Assembly: GCA_004369045.1 (NCBI GenBank)
Contig: ML213505.1
Span: 124,001 to 188,000 of the forward strand
Direction: 5' to 3'
Length of the DNA: 64,000 nt
DNA from: Heliocybe sulcata
Taxonomy: Eukaryota > Basidiomycota > Agaricomycetes > Gloeophyllales > Gloeophyllaceae
Shown: piece by piece, positions 33,705-46,390 of the stretch
How the letters are laid out: each line of letters starts with the position of its first letter
How positions within the stretch are numbered: the first letter of the stretch is position 1
Program-made: the position numbers and the translations under genes
Notes under the pieces: generated by a model
What the model saw: the letters and a program-made list of their open reading frames with translations, nothing else
The model's database searches: none
Told to the model about the DNA's origin: nothing

Positions 33705-35638
33705 ATGCTATCGAGACTCTCGCGCAATTCACTGCCCCGCAATGCTATCAGAGCCTCTTCAAAAGCCACTCGCCAGGCCCGCCGCACCTTTGTGCAGCCA
33801 TCAGGCGCCGATAGGGCCAGTGTCGTCGATGTTCCCTCGACGTACCAGGATGACAATCTGTACACCCCACGACCAGGTATGCGAGACAGCTAATGCGAAT
33901 GGGAGCAGACATGCTCATCCAGATTGCCAGACATGCTGGGATTCAGGTTGGAGACACCTCAGCGGGAGGGCTCTGTAATGGAGAAGGCCAGGCCCATCTA
34001 CCTTGACATGCAAGCCACGACACCCGTCGACCCTCGGGTTCTGGATGCTATGCTACCGTACTTTGCGGACCAATATGGCAATCCCCACAGTCGGACGCAC
34101 GCGTATGGCTGGGAGGCAGAGAAGGCAGTAGAGGATGCACGAAAGGTGAGTAGCGGTGAAAGGCCTACTTTTATCACGGATTCCTGACTCACTTTTTGCC
34201 ACCTCAGAATGTGGCTGATCTCATTGGAGCGGATCCCAAAGACATCGTTTTCACCTCGGGAGCGACGGAAACAAATAACATGGCGATCAAGGGCGTTGCC
34301 AGATTCCACAAAGACAAAAAGCGGCATATTATCACGACGCAGACTGTTCGTGGCCTGGTTATTCAAAGTACACATCCATACTTACAGACATTCCCTGTAG
34401 GAGCACAAATGTGTCTTGGATTCATGCCGGAAACTGCAAGAAGAGGGCTTCGATGTCACGTACCTGCCAGTGCAGCAGAACGGCATCGTCGATCTTGCGG
34501 AGCTCGAGAAGGCCATCCGACCAGACACGTCTCTCGTTTCGATCATGACTGTGAATAACGAGACTGGTGTCATCCAGCCAATCAAAGAGATCGGTGCTTT
34601 GGTCCGGAAGCACCGCGGTGTCTACTTCCACACTGACGCTGCGCAGGCAGCGGGCAAGATACCCGTCGACGTGAACGAGGCGAACGTTGATCTCATGAGT
34701 ATCTCGGGACACAAAATCTACGGGCCGAAGGGTGTTGGTGCAGCCTACGTCCGGCGGCGACCAAGAGTACGGTTGGAGCCCATCATTAATGGTGGTGGCC
34801 AGGAGCGTGGACTGCGGAGTGGTACGCTTCCGACTGCATTGATCGTTGGAATGGGAGAGGCAGCACGGATAGCGAAGTTGGAGATGGCAGTGAGTATTTG
34901 TTGCTTCTCGAGGGCGGTGATGGATACTTTGCAAGGGCTCTCAAGGAGTCCGTTTACGTCGAAAGGAGCGGTAGACGCTTGATGGGATTCGTTCTATCAC
35001 GACAGCCGGCTCCTTAATGAAGTAGACGCAGGGGTACTGAGCCCTGCTGCGCGAGTGGTTTTTCTGGTACTGACACTCCTCATTTAGCGTGACCACGCAC
35101 GGGTTAAGGAGCTGTCGGATCGCCTGCTCAAGGGCATCAACTCACAAGTTGACCACGTTATTCGGAATGGAGACTCTAGCGGTTACGCCGGCTGTGTCAA
35201 CTTGAGCTTCGCTTACGTTGAGGGCGAGAGTCTGTTGATGGCGCTCAAGGTACGTCATCTATCAAGTCCAGCTGAGTGAAGGTTTTATGCTAAATAGGTT
35301 CTCTGTCCGTATAGGATATTGCGCTATCCTCGGGTAGCGCATGCACATCGGCTTCATTAGAGCCCTCGTATGTCCTCCGTGCGTTAGGTGCTGCTGAGGA
35401 TATGGCGCACTCCTCGTTACGGTTCGGTATTGGCCGGTTCACGACTGAGGCGGAGGTGGACTTTGTTGTGCAGAAGCTTGTGGCCACTGTTCAGAAGTTG
35501 CGTGATATGAGGTCAGCATTATAGTTTGCTTCCGTCTACTGCATGCACTGACGGCGGCTTTTACTGCTGTCTAGCCCGCTTTGGGAGATGGTCCAGGAGG
35601 GAATTGACATCAATACCATCGACTGGTCTCAACACTAG
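33705..35638 (+). CDS. NFS1: Cysteine desulfurase Nfs1, mitochondrial
   Basis: Seven exons (33705-33876, 33931-34145, 34208-34345, 34401-34889, 35088-35249, 35315-35511, 35575-35638) give 478 residues. The N-terminus is a clear mitochondrial presequence rich in Arg and Ser ([20 protein letters not shown]). The PLP-enzyme core has [32 protein letters not shown], the lysine in [12 protein letters not shown] and the catalytic-loop cysteine in [14 protein letters not shown]. The enzyme takes sulfur from cysteine as a persulfide for Fe-S cluster assembly on the scaffold Isu1, with Isd11, and for tRNA thiolation. The C-terminus [13 protein letters not shown] is typical for the eukaryotic enzyme. 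Length and motifs are complete. Confidence 0.97.
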
Positions 35639-35943
35639 TCCTTTGGTTGTATTATTATATCCCGTTATACGGGTTGAGCGGTTGTCTGGACGTTTCTGTA
35701 TTTTTCACTTAGTCTCTACGTAGTTTCCGAATAATGCATATGCATGCCGGAGTCGCTTTTGAAAATCAGGAGGAAAGCAAATCGACGGAACACCGCGCCG
35801 CAGCATCCGGCGAGGCTGCACGGACCAGGCTGGCGCCTCGAGCCTCGAGGTGATACGAATTAGAACTCAGCTTGAAGGTTCGGACTCCCAGGATTCCCTC
35901 CATCCTCTCCTTACCACCTCCCCCAACCTCCATCCTATCAAAC
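35639..35943. other. Short intergenic region
   Basis: 305 bases between tandem genes hold the Nfs1 3' end and the SR-protein promoter. A small palindrome-like stretch (CGCCTCGAGCCTCGAGG) lies near 35834-35850. Confidence 0.4.
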
Positions 35944-37262
35944 ATGTCTCGCAGACTTTATCTTGGAAGTGAGCGCGCAGATTCAGTAGAGTTCTGTCAA
36001 ACATTGACTGTGCCACCTCAGAATTGCCCCCGGATGCGCGCACAGACGACGTCTCAAAATTCTTTGATGGGTATGGGCGCATCGTGGACTGCCGTGTTAT
36101 GACTGGTTGGTGGTACTGTTTGTCGCTTGCAAGCAGAGAGTGACTACCCTGCCCTACAGGATTTGGGTTTGTCGAGTTTGAGAACCCGAGGGTACGTCGC
36201 TCCTTGCTCATTCTGTAACGATAGCTTAATTTGTAAAATGCAGGACGCCGAGGACGCCGTGCACCACTTCAACGGCAAAAGCTTCATGGGTACAAGTATC
36301 GTGGTTGAGTTTGCCAAAGAGACCCGCCGTACCAGAGGAGACGTCTATGAAGGTCGTAGAGACGTTGCTCCTCGCTCAAGACGTCCCCCAGGTGTCAGGC
36401 TTATTGTCTCCGGTATATCGCGGGACACTAGCTGGCAGGTATGCTGCTTCTCTTCTCTGTCATATCTGCAGGCCGGCGCACTCCTTGGACATCCGTGAAA
36501 TGGCCGAAATCGTCCGTGGACTGGCGTCTCGTGCCACGTTGCGCCAATGGTTGCTCGTCGCCTCGCTGCTCGCGCTTCTCAGTTGTATCTGGTGGGACCT
36601 AACATCTCGTTCTCTAGGATCTCAAAGACTTCGGCCGCGAAGCTGGCAGCGTCTCCTATGCCGACATCGACCGCGACAATCCTGGCAACGGGTATGACGA
36701 TACAATCCTGACCTCTTATACCTGACCCTCATTGGCTCGGTATAGTATCTTGGAATATCTTGCTCGAGAGGACGCCGACCGCGCTGTGAAGGATCTGGAT
36801 GGCAAGGACCTCCGTGGCCGTGCCGTCCGTGTCACTCTCGATGATAGCGTGCGTTTGCCCTTGACCTCGTAAACTATGTACTGACATGTAATGCAGCGCG
36901 GCGGTGCCGACAATTACCGCCGTGACGATCGCCGCGACGATCGTAGGGGTTACGAGCGCTCTTACAGAGATGATCGTGCACCCTACCGTCGGGAGCGTTC
37001 CCGGTCCCCTGGATCCCGGCGTGCCGCCTACGATTACGACGATCGTCGCCCCAGGTCTCCCCCGCCCGCGAGGAGGGAAGATGATAGAAGACCTGCAGGG
37101 TACGATGATCGGCGTGGTGGCCATTATGATGATTATCGCGCGCCTGACCCTTACTATGATCGTCGCAGGGACGATAGGCGCCGCGACGACAGGGACGACC
37201 GCTATGATGACAGGCCTGCCAGGGCTGCTCCTGTTAATGGGGATGCTGGCTGGAGCCGTTAA
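35944..37262 (+). CDS. SR-type splicing factor with RRM and pseudo-RRM
   Basis: Seven exons (35944-35968, 36022-36105, 36160-36191, 36244-36438, 36618-36691, 36746-36848, 36897-37262) give 292 residues. The first RRM starts RRLYLGKLPPDAR and holds the RNP1 sequence GFGFVEFEN. A second domain begins RLIVSGISRDTSWQDLKDFG; SWQDLKD is the signature of the pseudo-RRM of SRSF1-type SR proteins. The tail is rich in RDDR, YDDR and RS-type dipeptides (residues about 172-292). SR proteins bind exonic enhancers and aid 5' splice-site choice in the nucleus; some shuttle with mRNA. The intron inside SWQ|DLKD is 179 nt, about three times the usual length here. Confidence 0.93.
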
Positions 37263-38478
37263 ATTGGTATGCGAAGACTGAAGAACAAGGCGTCTACAAA
37301 CAAGGTCTACCTTCCAGATGTGTTTTCTTTTCCAGTGTGCTATCCCGTCTATGGTTCCCTGCTGGATGTGGTCGCGGTCGAATTGGCGTTGACGTTGGCG
37401 ATAAAGGAGTGTACAATTTCAGATGGTCGATATCCACTGGTCCCCCCTAGTATGCACGTTAGGATACGGTCCCGTTCGGGTGTCCTCCTAGGTTTATTGG
37501 TCCTGGTTTCCGACATGCGCATGGTTGTGCCCACATCGTTGGAGGTCCTCAAGGCGACAGGCTCTCCCAACATGCTTCCCTTCCGGCCTCGAGGTATGGA
37601 TTCTAAAGGCGAGGCCGTTGGACCACAGTAAATCCAGCGGGGGAGCTGGTGTTCCTGGTTCCGCAACGCGAAGATATTCTGAGAAACATCTATTGGTCCT
37701 GGTCCCTGGCCTGTGGTTGGGGATGTCCCGGCCTGCCGATTTGAGTTTGACGATCCACGGATGGAAACTAGGCGCTGCGATATGTTATCCTGTCGAATCC
37801 CGCAGGGCAGGGATATCAGAAACCATGAGGATGGTTCGCCCTCGGCGTCTTTGGATGGGCCGCCTCGTGTATTGTGAAGAAGCGTACCGCCTTCCCGATG
37901 GCCCTGCCGATCTAATGCGTATCGAATGGATGTTATGCTCGCCGTCGTCGAGCGTGGTATTTGAATCTCGTGGCCCTGCCAGATGATGGTGTCGAGCTTC
38001 TGGCTGCAGTGATATGGCGCATTCGTCAGGGCATCCTTCGGTCGCGTCGTGTTCGTGGGACCGCTCTCCGTGCGATGCTGATGGCCGGATAAAGGAAGGC
38101 TTTGTGGGTCCCTCGCACTGAGGTGAGTGTGTCATTTGCGATGTAGCATGTACATATGGGTGGCATGTACGTATGGGTGTATGTATGCTGTGCGAAATAT
38201 ATTGGCGTTTTGCTTTGCTCATTTCGCTGTGTTGGTGTGGCTAGCGGGCTGGCGAATTGCATGCGATTATACTGGGCAGCTTGCGTCTGTTTGACGGTAA
38301 CGGTTCGTGTGTGGGCGCTTTTTATCGACTGCTCTTTTGGGTGTGGGTTTGTGCGCGCAGAATGCGAACGCTCTCGTGTGCTCATGCAACGTGTAAACAT
38401 TGTGAGAGTATACTCTACACTAATCCAACGCTTCATCAACTATGCCCACACTGACGCATCTACGAGCCTCCTCTCTCG
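37263..38478. other. Convergent intergenic region
   Basis: These 1.2 kb lie between the stops of the SR-protein and TBCE genes. No domain or spliced gene was found. A TGTATG-rich stretch (38145-38190) is the only texture; much of it is probably 3' untranslated sequence. Confidence 0.45.
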
Positions 38479-40545
38479 TTACCCATCGATCTTCACGACG
38501 ACCTCGGCGCCCTCCTCGAGCCACCACCCGACCTCCTTGCCTCCGTCGCTGGCGACGTCGAGCTCGGCGTCGCGCACGTATAGGCGGAGCTGGTCGGCGG
38601 GAGGCTTCGGCGGGGGGATGAGCTTGAGGATGCGAAGGCGGAAGGTGCGGAGGGGCATTGTGGGGAGGATGCGCAGGGGGGTTGGGGTGGGCGGGGAGGA
38701 AGGGGAGGAGGGGGGGAGGTGGAGGATGATTTCTGAGGAGCGGTTGATTTGCGGTTTGAGAAAGAAGGAGGGGAGGGGAGGGGACGTACGGATGAGCTTG
38801 GAGGATAGGGTTTCGTGAGATGCGGCGGTGGGCTTGTGTGTGGGCGCTGAGGGGGCGCCGTGTTCTGCGATGAGAGGAGGGGTGGTTAGCAGGAGATCGG
38901 TTTGGTAGAGGGAGGTGGGATAGAGAGGGAGGCTGGGAGGCGGAGGATGTAGTCTGGGTCTGGAGGGGTTCGGGAGAACGAGAATGAGAATGAGAACGCA
39001 CTTTCGACGAGCTCATCCCACCGCCCCCATGCGGTGCGCGCTGCGGGCGGGACGTGCTGCGAGAGGTAGGAGAGGTAGAACAGTTCGGCGTCGAGGCGGT
39101 CTTTGGGAGTTATCTAGGGCAGGCGTCAGTTGGGGCGAGGAAGAGGGGGATGGAGGAGAAGCGGGATCAGAGGGATAGAAGGCTCTGATTGTGGGTGATT
39201 GTGCAATACAGGCATAATAAAAGGACGGAGGGAGGAAAATGAACGCACAGGCGCCCCGTCCAGGCTTGTCAGCGTCGGGATCTTGGCGATTGCAAACTGG
39301 CGGGTGTAGGCGCCCGTCTCGGGGTCTGGTTCGACACACGTCAGTTGCGGATTTGTGAGAGAGGGAGATCGGGACGTACTGTCGAGAAGCGGGATTTCGC
39401 GAATTGCGAGGCCCTCGAGGGCGGGGAACCAGGTTGTGAGGTTGTCGATGCTCGGCCAGTCGTTGATGGGGTTGTTGGATAGAGAGAGGTGGCGGATTCC
39501 TTCTAAGCCGCCCTGTGCTTTCTCTCGCTTCTGGATGCTGGCGATTTTGTTTGCCGCGAGGACGAGCCTGTCTAATCTTGGGAAGATGACGCCGAGCTCG
39601 ACGGGGAGGGCGGTGAGGTCGTTAGTGTCGAGGTTGAGGAGGTGGAGAGAGGGGTGCGGTGCGGTGGTGGGTGGGGAGGGGAGAGATGGGATATGATTGT
39701 AGCCGAGCTCGAGGGAGTGGAGGCGCGGCAGGGAGGGGAGGAGGGCGAGGAGGGTGGGCCAGGATGTGAGCGTGGCGTTAAGCTGGAGTTCGGTGAGGGT
39801 AGGGAAGGCCTTATCCAGCGGAGGTGCGGGGCCAGGCGGGGAATGGGAGGAAGGAGGAGGGGAGACTGGATCGAGAGAGAGGCGGGAGGAGTTGAGGGCG
39901 AGGCGGGCGAGGAAGGGGAGCTGGGATGTTAGGGACGCGAGGGCAGGCCAGGAGGGGAGGAGGGAGAGGGAGAGGTCTAGGCCTTGGATGTCTGCGCGAG
40001 TGTCAACCTCTGCGGTAGTCTCAGTGCATTCCACAACTTACTCGGACATGTCTCTAGAATCGTCGGCGCTGGGTCTGCCCACGCGATGCCTTCGCCGTCT
40101 AGCGAGACCTCTCTGAGTCTCGAGAGGTCGGAGAGCTTGGAGCGCACGCGGTCGAGCCCGACGGCTTCGACTTGAATGAGGCCCTGCGAGGAGCCCAGGG
40201 TCAGCACTTCCTTCGCGTGCGAGGCGGAGGCGTCGATGTATTTCTCGGCGAGGGCGGCGAGGAAGGAGCGGCCGTATGAGAGGCCCTTGGCGGTCGGGCG
40301 GATGAAGGAGGCGGGGGTCGCGTGCGGGAGGCTGCAGATGTTAGTTGCGTGCAGGCGGGGTCGTTGGAGGCGACGTACATACAGGTGAAGTAGCGCTTGC
40401 CGTCGTGCTTGCCGCGCGCGGGGTCGTCCCACTCGACGCCGAGCCACACGCCCTGTGTCCCGTCCACGGGCCCGACGTAGCGAACGGTTCCGAGCGAGGC
40501 GTTGAGGGAGAGACGCGTGCCGACTGCAGGCAGACTGGCGGACAT
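38479..40545 (-). CDS. TBCE: Tubulin-specific chaperone E (cofactor E)
   Basis: Seven exons (40545-40379, 40331-40042, 39991-39380, 39325-39249, 39113-39002, 38864-38790, 38732-38479) give 528 residues. The three-part order of cofactor E is complete: an N-terminal CAP-Gly domain (GTVRYVGPVDGTQGVWLGVE, WDDPARGKHDG), leucine-rich repeats (for example LHSLELGYNHIPSL and IRHLSLSNNPINDW), an LRR cap (TRQFAIAKIPTLTSLDGAPV), and a C-terminal ubiquitin-like domain ending EEGAEVVVKIDG. It binds alpha-tubulin and helps build and take apart alpha/beta-tubulin dimers in the cytosol, with cofactors C and D. The gene has very pyrimidine-biased coding sequence, with Ser/Pro-rich linkers. Confidence 0.95.
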
Positions 40546-41316
40546 GGTCGCGTTCGTAGATGGCAGGCGATGGATGAGGCGGTCGCGGTCAAAGTGCGCT
40601 ATTGGTGCATGCGCGAGCTGGCTGCATGACCTTGCGATAGTACCAGTACCAGTGGCGAAGTCGTCTACTGTTCGATCCTAGGTTGTCCCGATATGGTCCT
40701 GACATAACCTCTTTTAGCATGTGTTTCACGCCGCCTCACATAGCTTTTCTCTAACTCTCTTCTGTATGATTCATATGTGCGTCATTGTAGTTGTTCTTTG
40801 CATATATAAGGTGGCCGCGTTTGACGTTACACTACATCGTCTTTCCCCCGTTCTTCCCCTTCTGCCTGTGCGCATGCCTGGGACTCCCGCCTTCAACCGT
40901 CTCCGAATTCCCCTGTTAACACTTGACCTGACTCATTTATTTTGCTAGTAAGTATATTCCATCTCAGTGCGTGAATTCTCTGAACCGTTGCCTTCCTCTG
41001 ACTTGAGCTGGGAAGGATAACAACGCTCTCTAAGCCTGACTTAGGAGATCCAGTCCAGCTCCCTCGATCTCACGAATCTTGCAGTGATACCGTTCGGAAT
41101 AAAGAAGGTGCGCATTCACGTCCATCTCTGTTTTGTTTCGAGGAAGGCACGGTGTTCCCGCGAAATGAAGCCAAAATCATAGTCTTTTCTCGCGTTCGAT
41201 AGATAAGATGGGAAACCCTAGTGTAGGGGCAGAGACCCCGTGACGGACGCGGGACCCCGATGCGGACGCGTTCTGGCAGATGAATTTGTGAGCATCGCTC
41301 GGGCAGTCGACCGTTC
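40546..41316. promoter_or_regulatory. Divergent intergenic region between TBCE and HIBCH
   Basis: These 771 bases separate outward-facing starts. A TATATAAG TATA-like box on the plus strand lies near 40802-40809, far from the HIBCH ATG, so any link is unclear. An ACGCGT hexamer is at 41266-41271, 46 bases before that ATG. No gene is seen. Confidence 0.4.
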
Positions 41317-44300
41317 ATGCTGGCGTCACGCTCTTGTGCCAGGCGGCTAGCCATGCCTCCCCCCTCTGCTCGTGTCGGCGCTGTCCTCAACCACCTCCGC
41401 GGTATGGCCAGCACCGCCCGTGAGGACGTGAGTGCCTTCGCGGGGAACCGAAGCGATGCTCATCGTGTTTGCTCACAGGACGTGCTGTTCGAGAGTCATC
41501 TGTCGTCGAGGACGTATATTCTCAACCGAGAGAAGAAACTTAATGCATTGGACGAGACAATGCTCAATGTGCTCCGGCCAAAGATTGAGGTGAGCCAGCG
41601 TTTCCTGTGCGGGGGCGGGGGCGGGGTGAGGCTATTGTGAAATGATGGGTGCTATATTACAGTAAATGGTGGCGGGATGCTATACAGAGGCTGCGCAGAG
41701 GCCACTGTATCAATCCGTCAATTGCTTGTTCGTCTCCCTCCTCATCCAGCCTAATGTCTATGCTCCCGAGCCTCAGATGAGTTACTAACGACTTTCCTCG
41801 ATTTTTATTTTTGGTACTGGCACATGTTCATCGTATCCGCACGCGAACCAAACCGGCCCGAACGTGACTTGCTGTGAAACCGTCCTAACTATCCGGAATC
41901 CCCTCATACCCATCAACCCATGTAGGAATGGGCCGCCACAGACCTCTGCAAGCTCATCATCGCCCGCGGGGCCGGGCGTGCCTTCTGCGCGGGCGGCGAC
42001 GTCGCCAGTATGTCCTCCCTCTTCTCCCCTACCCTTCTACCCCCGCTCATCCTTTTCCTCCAGGTGTAGTCCAGCAAGCCGCGAACCCCGAGACGCGCGC
42101 CCAGGCCGTCGACTTTTTCAAGCGCGAGTTCGAGATGGACTACATCCTCGCCGTGCTCGGCAAGCCATACATTGCGATCATGGACGGGATCACCAGTGCG
42201 TTCTCCCATTGCTTCCAAAGAAATGAACTCATCCACCGACGTTCGTGAAGTGGGCGGTGGGGCGGGCCTGTGCATGCACGCGCCCTTCCGCGTTGCGACG
42301 GAGCGCACAAAATTCGCGATGCCGGAGACGAAGATCGGGTACTGTCCCGACGTGGGCGCGAGTGCGTTTTTGGCGAGGTGAGGACCCGTCCGTCCAGCAT
42401 GTTCTGTCCAGGAGTTAGAGCGGAGATAACGATACTGGGGTCTCGAGCTCTCAGAAGGACTTTCCCCATTCACTTTAAAACTAGACTAGTCCTGGTAACT
42501 GACCTCCCCTCTTCTCGCCCCAGACTAGACGGCGAGCTCGGCACGTACCTCGCGCTCACGTCCGAGGTCATTTCTGGCCGCGAAGTCTACGAGCTCGGGC
42601 TCGCGACGCACTATGTCGACTCGAGTACGCTGCCGGCGCTGCTGCACGCGCTGCAGAGTCTGGAGGAGCCGAGCTGGGAGACGATCGACGCGACGATCGA
42701 AGGGTTTTACGCCGAGGACGCTCAGGTTAGTTTCAATCACCTCTAATACGCTCAGACATTTATTAGGCCAACTGACCCTGCTTCTTGTTTCCACCAGCCC
42801 GTGCCGAGCGCGTTCGTGAAAACTGAGCACGGGCGCCCGCAGACGCAGGCCCCGTTGAACACCGCTGGCCGCCTCGCGCTCCCCGCGGGGACGCACACGG
42901 GCGCACTCCGTGCGGCGCTGGACCACGCGTTCTCGGCGAGCTCGGTCCCGGGCATCTTGCTCGTGCTCGCGACGCTCGCGCAGCCGGGGTCGAGTATCCC
43001 GGGGCTGCCGCCGTTTCCGAGCGAGGAGATGGAGGGCGTGAGGAGATGGGCGGGGAGGATTGGGAAGGAGATGAGGATGAGGAGTCCGACGAGTTTGGCT
43101 GTCAGTTTGGAGGCGCAGAGGAGGGGGAGGAAGGGGGTGGAGATGGAGGAGAGCGTGGGTGGGATGCGGAAGGTGTTGAGGGAGGTGTTGGAGATGGAGT
43201 TGGGGGTTGCGACTGCGTTTGTGGTGAGTGACTTGTTTCGTGGCTGCGTGCACTTGGTTCCTTTTTTGCGGTTGGGCCTACCATGGGCCCTTCTGGACTT
43301 GCTTTTTCGGCGTTTGGGCTGTTTCGTGGGGTAGAGCGAAGAGAGAGTTGACAAGACCGAAAATCGTCCCGTGCTCTCCTCGGATTCCACGGTCATCCTG
43401 TGAAGCTCGACTCGTGGATGATGGACGACGGGAGAGTACAAGAGCGCCGATCTACGCTGGTCCTCGTACCCCGTAGGCAATCTCGGGACAATGTCGTACA
43501 TCCTCGGGGTACTGTCGACTATCCAATCTCCGAGAGGGCCGGAGGGCCTGGCCATCGGAGCCAGCTGGCTGGCGACGTGGTGGGTGGGGGCGGAGGGACG
43601 GTGCGACCCGAGCCGACACGGTCTAGTGCCACAATGTATCCTTGTTCGGCCGCGGGCTGCTAGCTGCCATCCAATGAATCGACAAGAAAGTCGTACTGTG
43701 ACTGCACGATCATCCTTCGGTTCCGATGACAGCTGCCTTGGTGGCAGCCGAAATCCGACGACTCGTACTTTTTCGAGGCGGAACTGGATGAGAGAAAGTG
43801 ATGCGTCCCGTGTAACCTCTGCGCGGTGGTCCTTGGGTTGCTGCGGCTTAGTGGCTTGTGCTCTCTCTGAGCATTGCTGGAACGCGGAGATTGAGAAGAA
43901 ATACGTTCCCGCGTGCGCACTGCATCTATCCAAGTTGGTCCTCGAGCTTCTGGTTTTGTGGCGGCCCGAGTCTGGTGGTTTATTTCTTTCCGGAAAGGGC
44001 GCAGCTCGGGAAAGGAGTCTTCCGCACCCTGTACCTATCCAAGACGCTCTTAGAGCTTTCCCTCGTCTTCGGCAATACCTCGATCCGGCGGCTCCCTGTC
44101 CTCCCCAAGGGATGCTGACAAGCCAGAGATGGGCAGCATGCTATATGCGCAGATATTGCGGCCCTGGTGTAATTGCTCTCCTGCGCCCTGTGCATGTCAG
44201 GGCTTGGGGGTATGCGGACGCCCAATCACCTGATATATTGGGGCTGCATTCAGATTTCGGAATGTCCTTGACATCGGGAATGTGATCGCAGGAATTCACA

Positions 44301-46390
44301 AACCCGAGGACATATTCTTACTTTCGGGTCTCTGGGAGCAGTGGGCAGGGGGAATTGAGGGAGAGGGAGTGCACTGAGCCCTTGGACTCGAATTCTCGGG
44401 GCAGCTGAAGTCCGACTAGGACGGGAGCTCACGTCTGGACCTCAGAATCGTTGCTCCCCGAAACCTCCATCTGCGCCTCGCTTCCTGTGCCCGTCCATCC
44501 TGTCCGATGACTGGACGGATCATCTCATTTGTCCTCCCGTTTCTCGACTGGTTCGGACTTTTGGACCCCCCTGACTCAAGAATCTGATCTCTTGATCTCC
44601 AGGCGGGACTTTTCCTCCTTGGTCCTGCCCAGCGCTAATTGATGGGAGTGAGCGGGTGGCATTGCTACGCACGTGGCACGACATTTACGCCCGGAAGAGT
44701 TTTACGCCCGGGTGACTGCCTGCTGCGTCAGCGAGGGAAGGATAGGATGTCGATGGCCGGCCTCTGTTGGGCGCATGTTTGTCTTCGCGATGATTGGAAT
44801 GGACGGAGGAATGCGCACTGCCCTAGCTGTAGTTTGATATGGCATCTGCGGCTAGGGTCCTTTGGCGGATGCTTGTCGTCGCATTCCATTGCGCCATGAT
44901 GGGCTGGGGCATCAGAGAAAGGGTCCGTTGAACGCGACCTCCCCTCCCCCTCCCAATCTTCCATCCCGCCGAGGCTTGCAGGCGAATCAGCCGGGGATGA
45001 CGAGCGCTGTGGCGCGGTTGTTGCTTCAAATGAGGGTGCGTGGGCGGCCGACGGGACGCGTGGGCTGTTAGGGGTGTCGTTGTTTTTTTGGAGGGAGGCA
45101 TCCGGTGGGCGCTCTGCATGAGCGCAACCGCGCAGGTTGGGCAGGCACCCGAGAATGCAACTGTATGTCCGCAGAGGGTCTGCCTGCCGCGCAGTAGGAC
45201 CTTCAAAAATCTTGCAGAGTCGCGCGGACACTTCCGACACCCCAGGGACGGGCGCATCGACGAAGCTTCCTCATCCGCGTTCCGGCCTCGTCATCTCTCA
45301 GCCCGTTCCCCTCTTTCGGTCTTCCTCCCGATATGTGCTGGGGAGGTGTAGACTTGCTCCTTGGCGGGGCTGGTGTATGCACCAACCCCATTTCTCGTCG
45401 ATGTCTGAGAGCGGTCTTGTCCTGTTCTCCCAGGGCGGGTCTAAGTCACCTCATCCCTCGAAGCTCCTCCCACTTGTTGCGACAGCGGATCACCTCATCA
45501 TGTTGTCCTATTCGGTTGTCTTTTCGGGCCTAGATATACTCGGTGCCGTGATGGCACCGGCGCAGTGGGTAAAGCGCTGGATAAGCAATCTCGCATCTCG
45601 CAAAGTTGCGAGGAGAGATCGCAGATGCTCCCGGCGCTTGCTTTTCGTCGTTGCATCATCTGTGCTAAAGGCACCGAATGTGCCCTTGTCTTATAGACGT
45701 TTCATACTCTCCGCGTTACCCTGGGTCACTGGGGACAGCTCTTCCGGCGGATCATCGAGGGTGCGCTGGCCTGAGCTGGTCCTCTGTTAGGCAGTGTTTA
45801 CGAATTGCTGCTTCCTTCTCGGCCTTCTCCTTTCCCTTGATTTCGGTTATACGTTCTCCTTGCTGCATTCTCATTGTGCTTCGTGAATTTGCGCGGTGAG
45901 CAGGCTTGACTGACTCCACGATAACTTCCTCTAGAACGGCGCGAGCCCCGACTTTTCGACGGGCGTGCGGGCAGTCCTAATCGACAAACTGCCGAAGGAC
46001 CAACGACCCGCTTGGCAGCCGTCTAACATTGACGAGATCAAGGAGGATGATATCATCAAGAATTTCTTCTTAGAATCCTCGCCTTTCTTCAACCCGAAAC
46101 CCATTCTCGAGACTCCTCAAGAGTCTGCAGGACAATTCGTCGACAATCCGAACCGGTTCGCGCTGCCTAGCGAAAAGGAGATCGAGAGCATTATCAAAGG
46201 CAGCCATGAGACGAGCGGTGATTTCGGCATGACTGTCGAGGAGCTCGTGGACAAGTGTCAGAGGGACCTGGCACCTGGTTCTCGAAGGTCACGCAGAGTC
46301 AAGGGCGGCATCCGCGAGAAGGTCGTGGATGTCGTGAGAAGGAAATGCGAAGTCGAAGAGGAGGGCAAGTGGGTGAGATGGAGAGGTTGA
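41317..46390 (+). CDS. EHD3: 3-hydroxyisobutyryl-CoA hydrolase (HIBCH / Ehd3)
   Basis: Eight exons (41317-41427, 41479-41589, 41926-42007, 42064-42195, 42251-42377, 42524-42725, 42798-43223, 45935-46390) read in phase to 548 residues. Family motifs are [58 protein letters not shown] and the C-terminal [14 protein letters not shown]. The enzyme removes CoA from 3-hydroxyisobutyryl-CoA in mitochondrial valine breakdown. The Arg/Ser-rich N-terminus ([20 protein letters not shown]) fits import into mitochondria. The last exon is separated by a 2.7-kb intron, and the second intron is 336 nt, against about 55 nt elsewhere. If the long intron is not removed, the conserved C-terminal block is lost. 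Confidence 0.88.
43224..45934 (+). other. Unusually long intron (2711 nt) in the HIBCH gene
   Basis: A GTGAGT donor follows TAFV and a CTAG acceptor precedes [14 protein letters not shown]; the join is in phase and matches the family. Inside I find no gene, transposase or reverse transcriptase. An open frame of 264 codons at 43491-44285 has no motif and atypical composition. An inserted non-coding element is a possible cause, but I see no clear terminal repeats. Confidence 0.6.

Noticed and set aside
42752-43933. A long open frame of 393 codons on the minus strand opposite the HIBCH gene
   Set aside because: It lies antisense to exon 7 and the long intron, has low-complexity content and no motif; the plus strand carries the recognised enzyme.
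43491-44285. A 264-codon open frame inside the long HIBCH intron
   Set aside because: No domain, odd composition rich in Arg, Ser and Cys, and no sign of a nested gene; kept as part of the intron.
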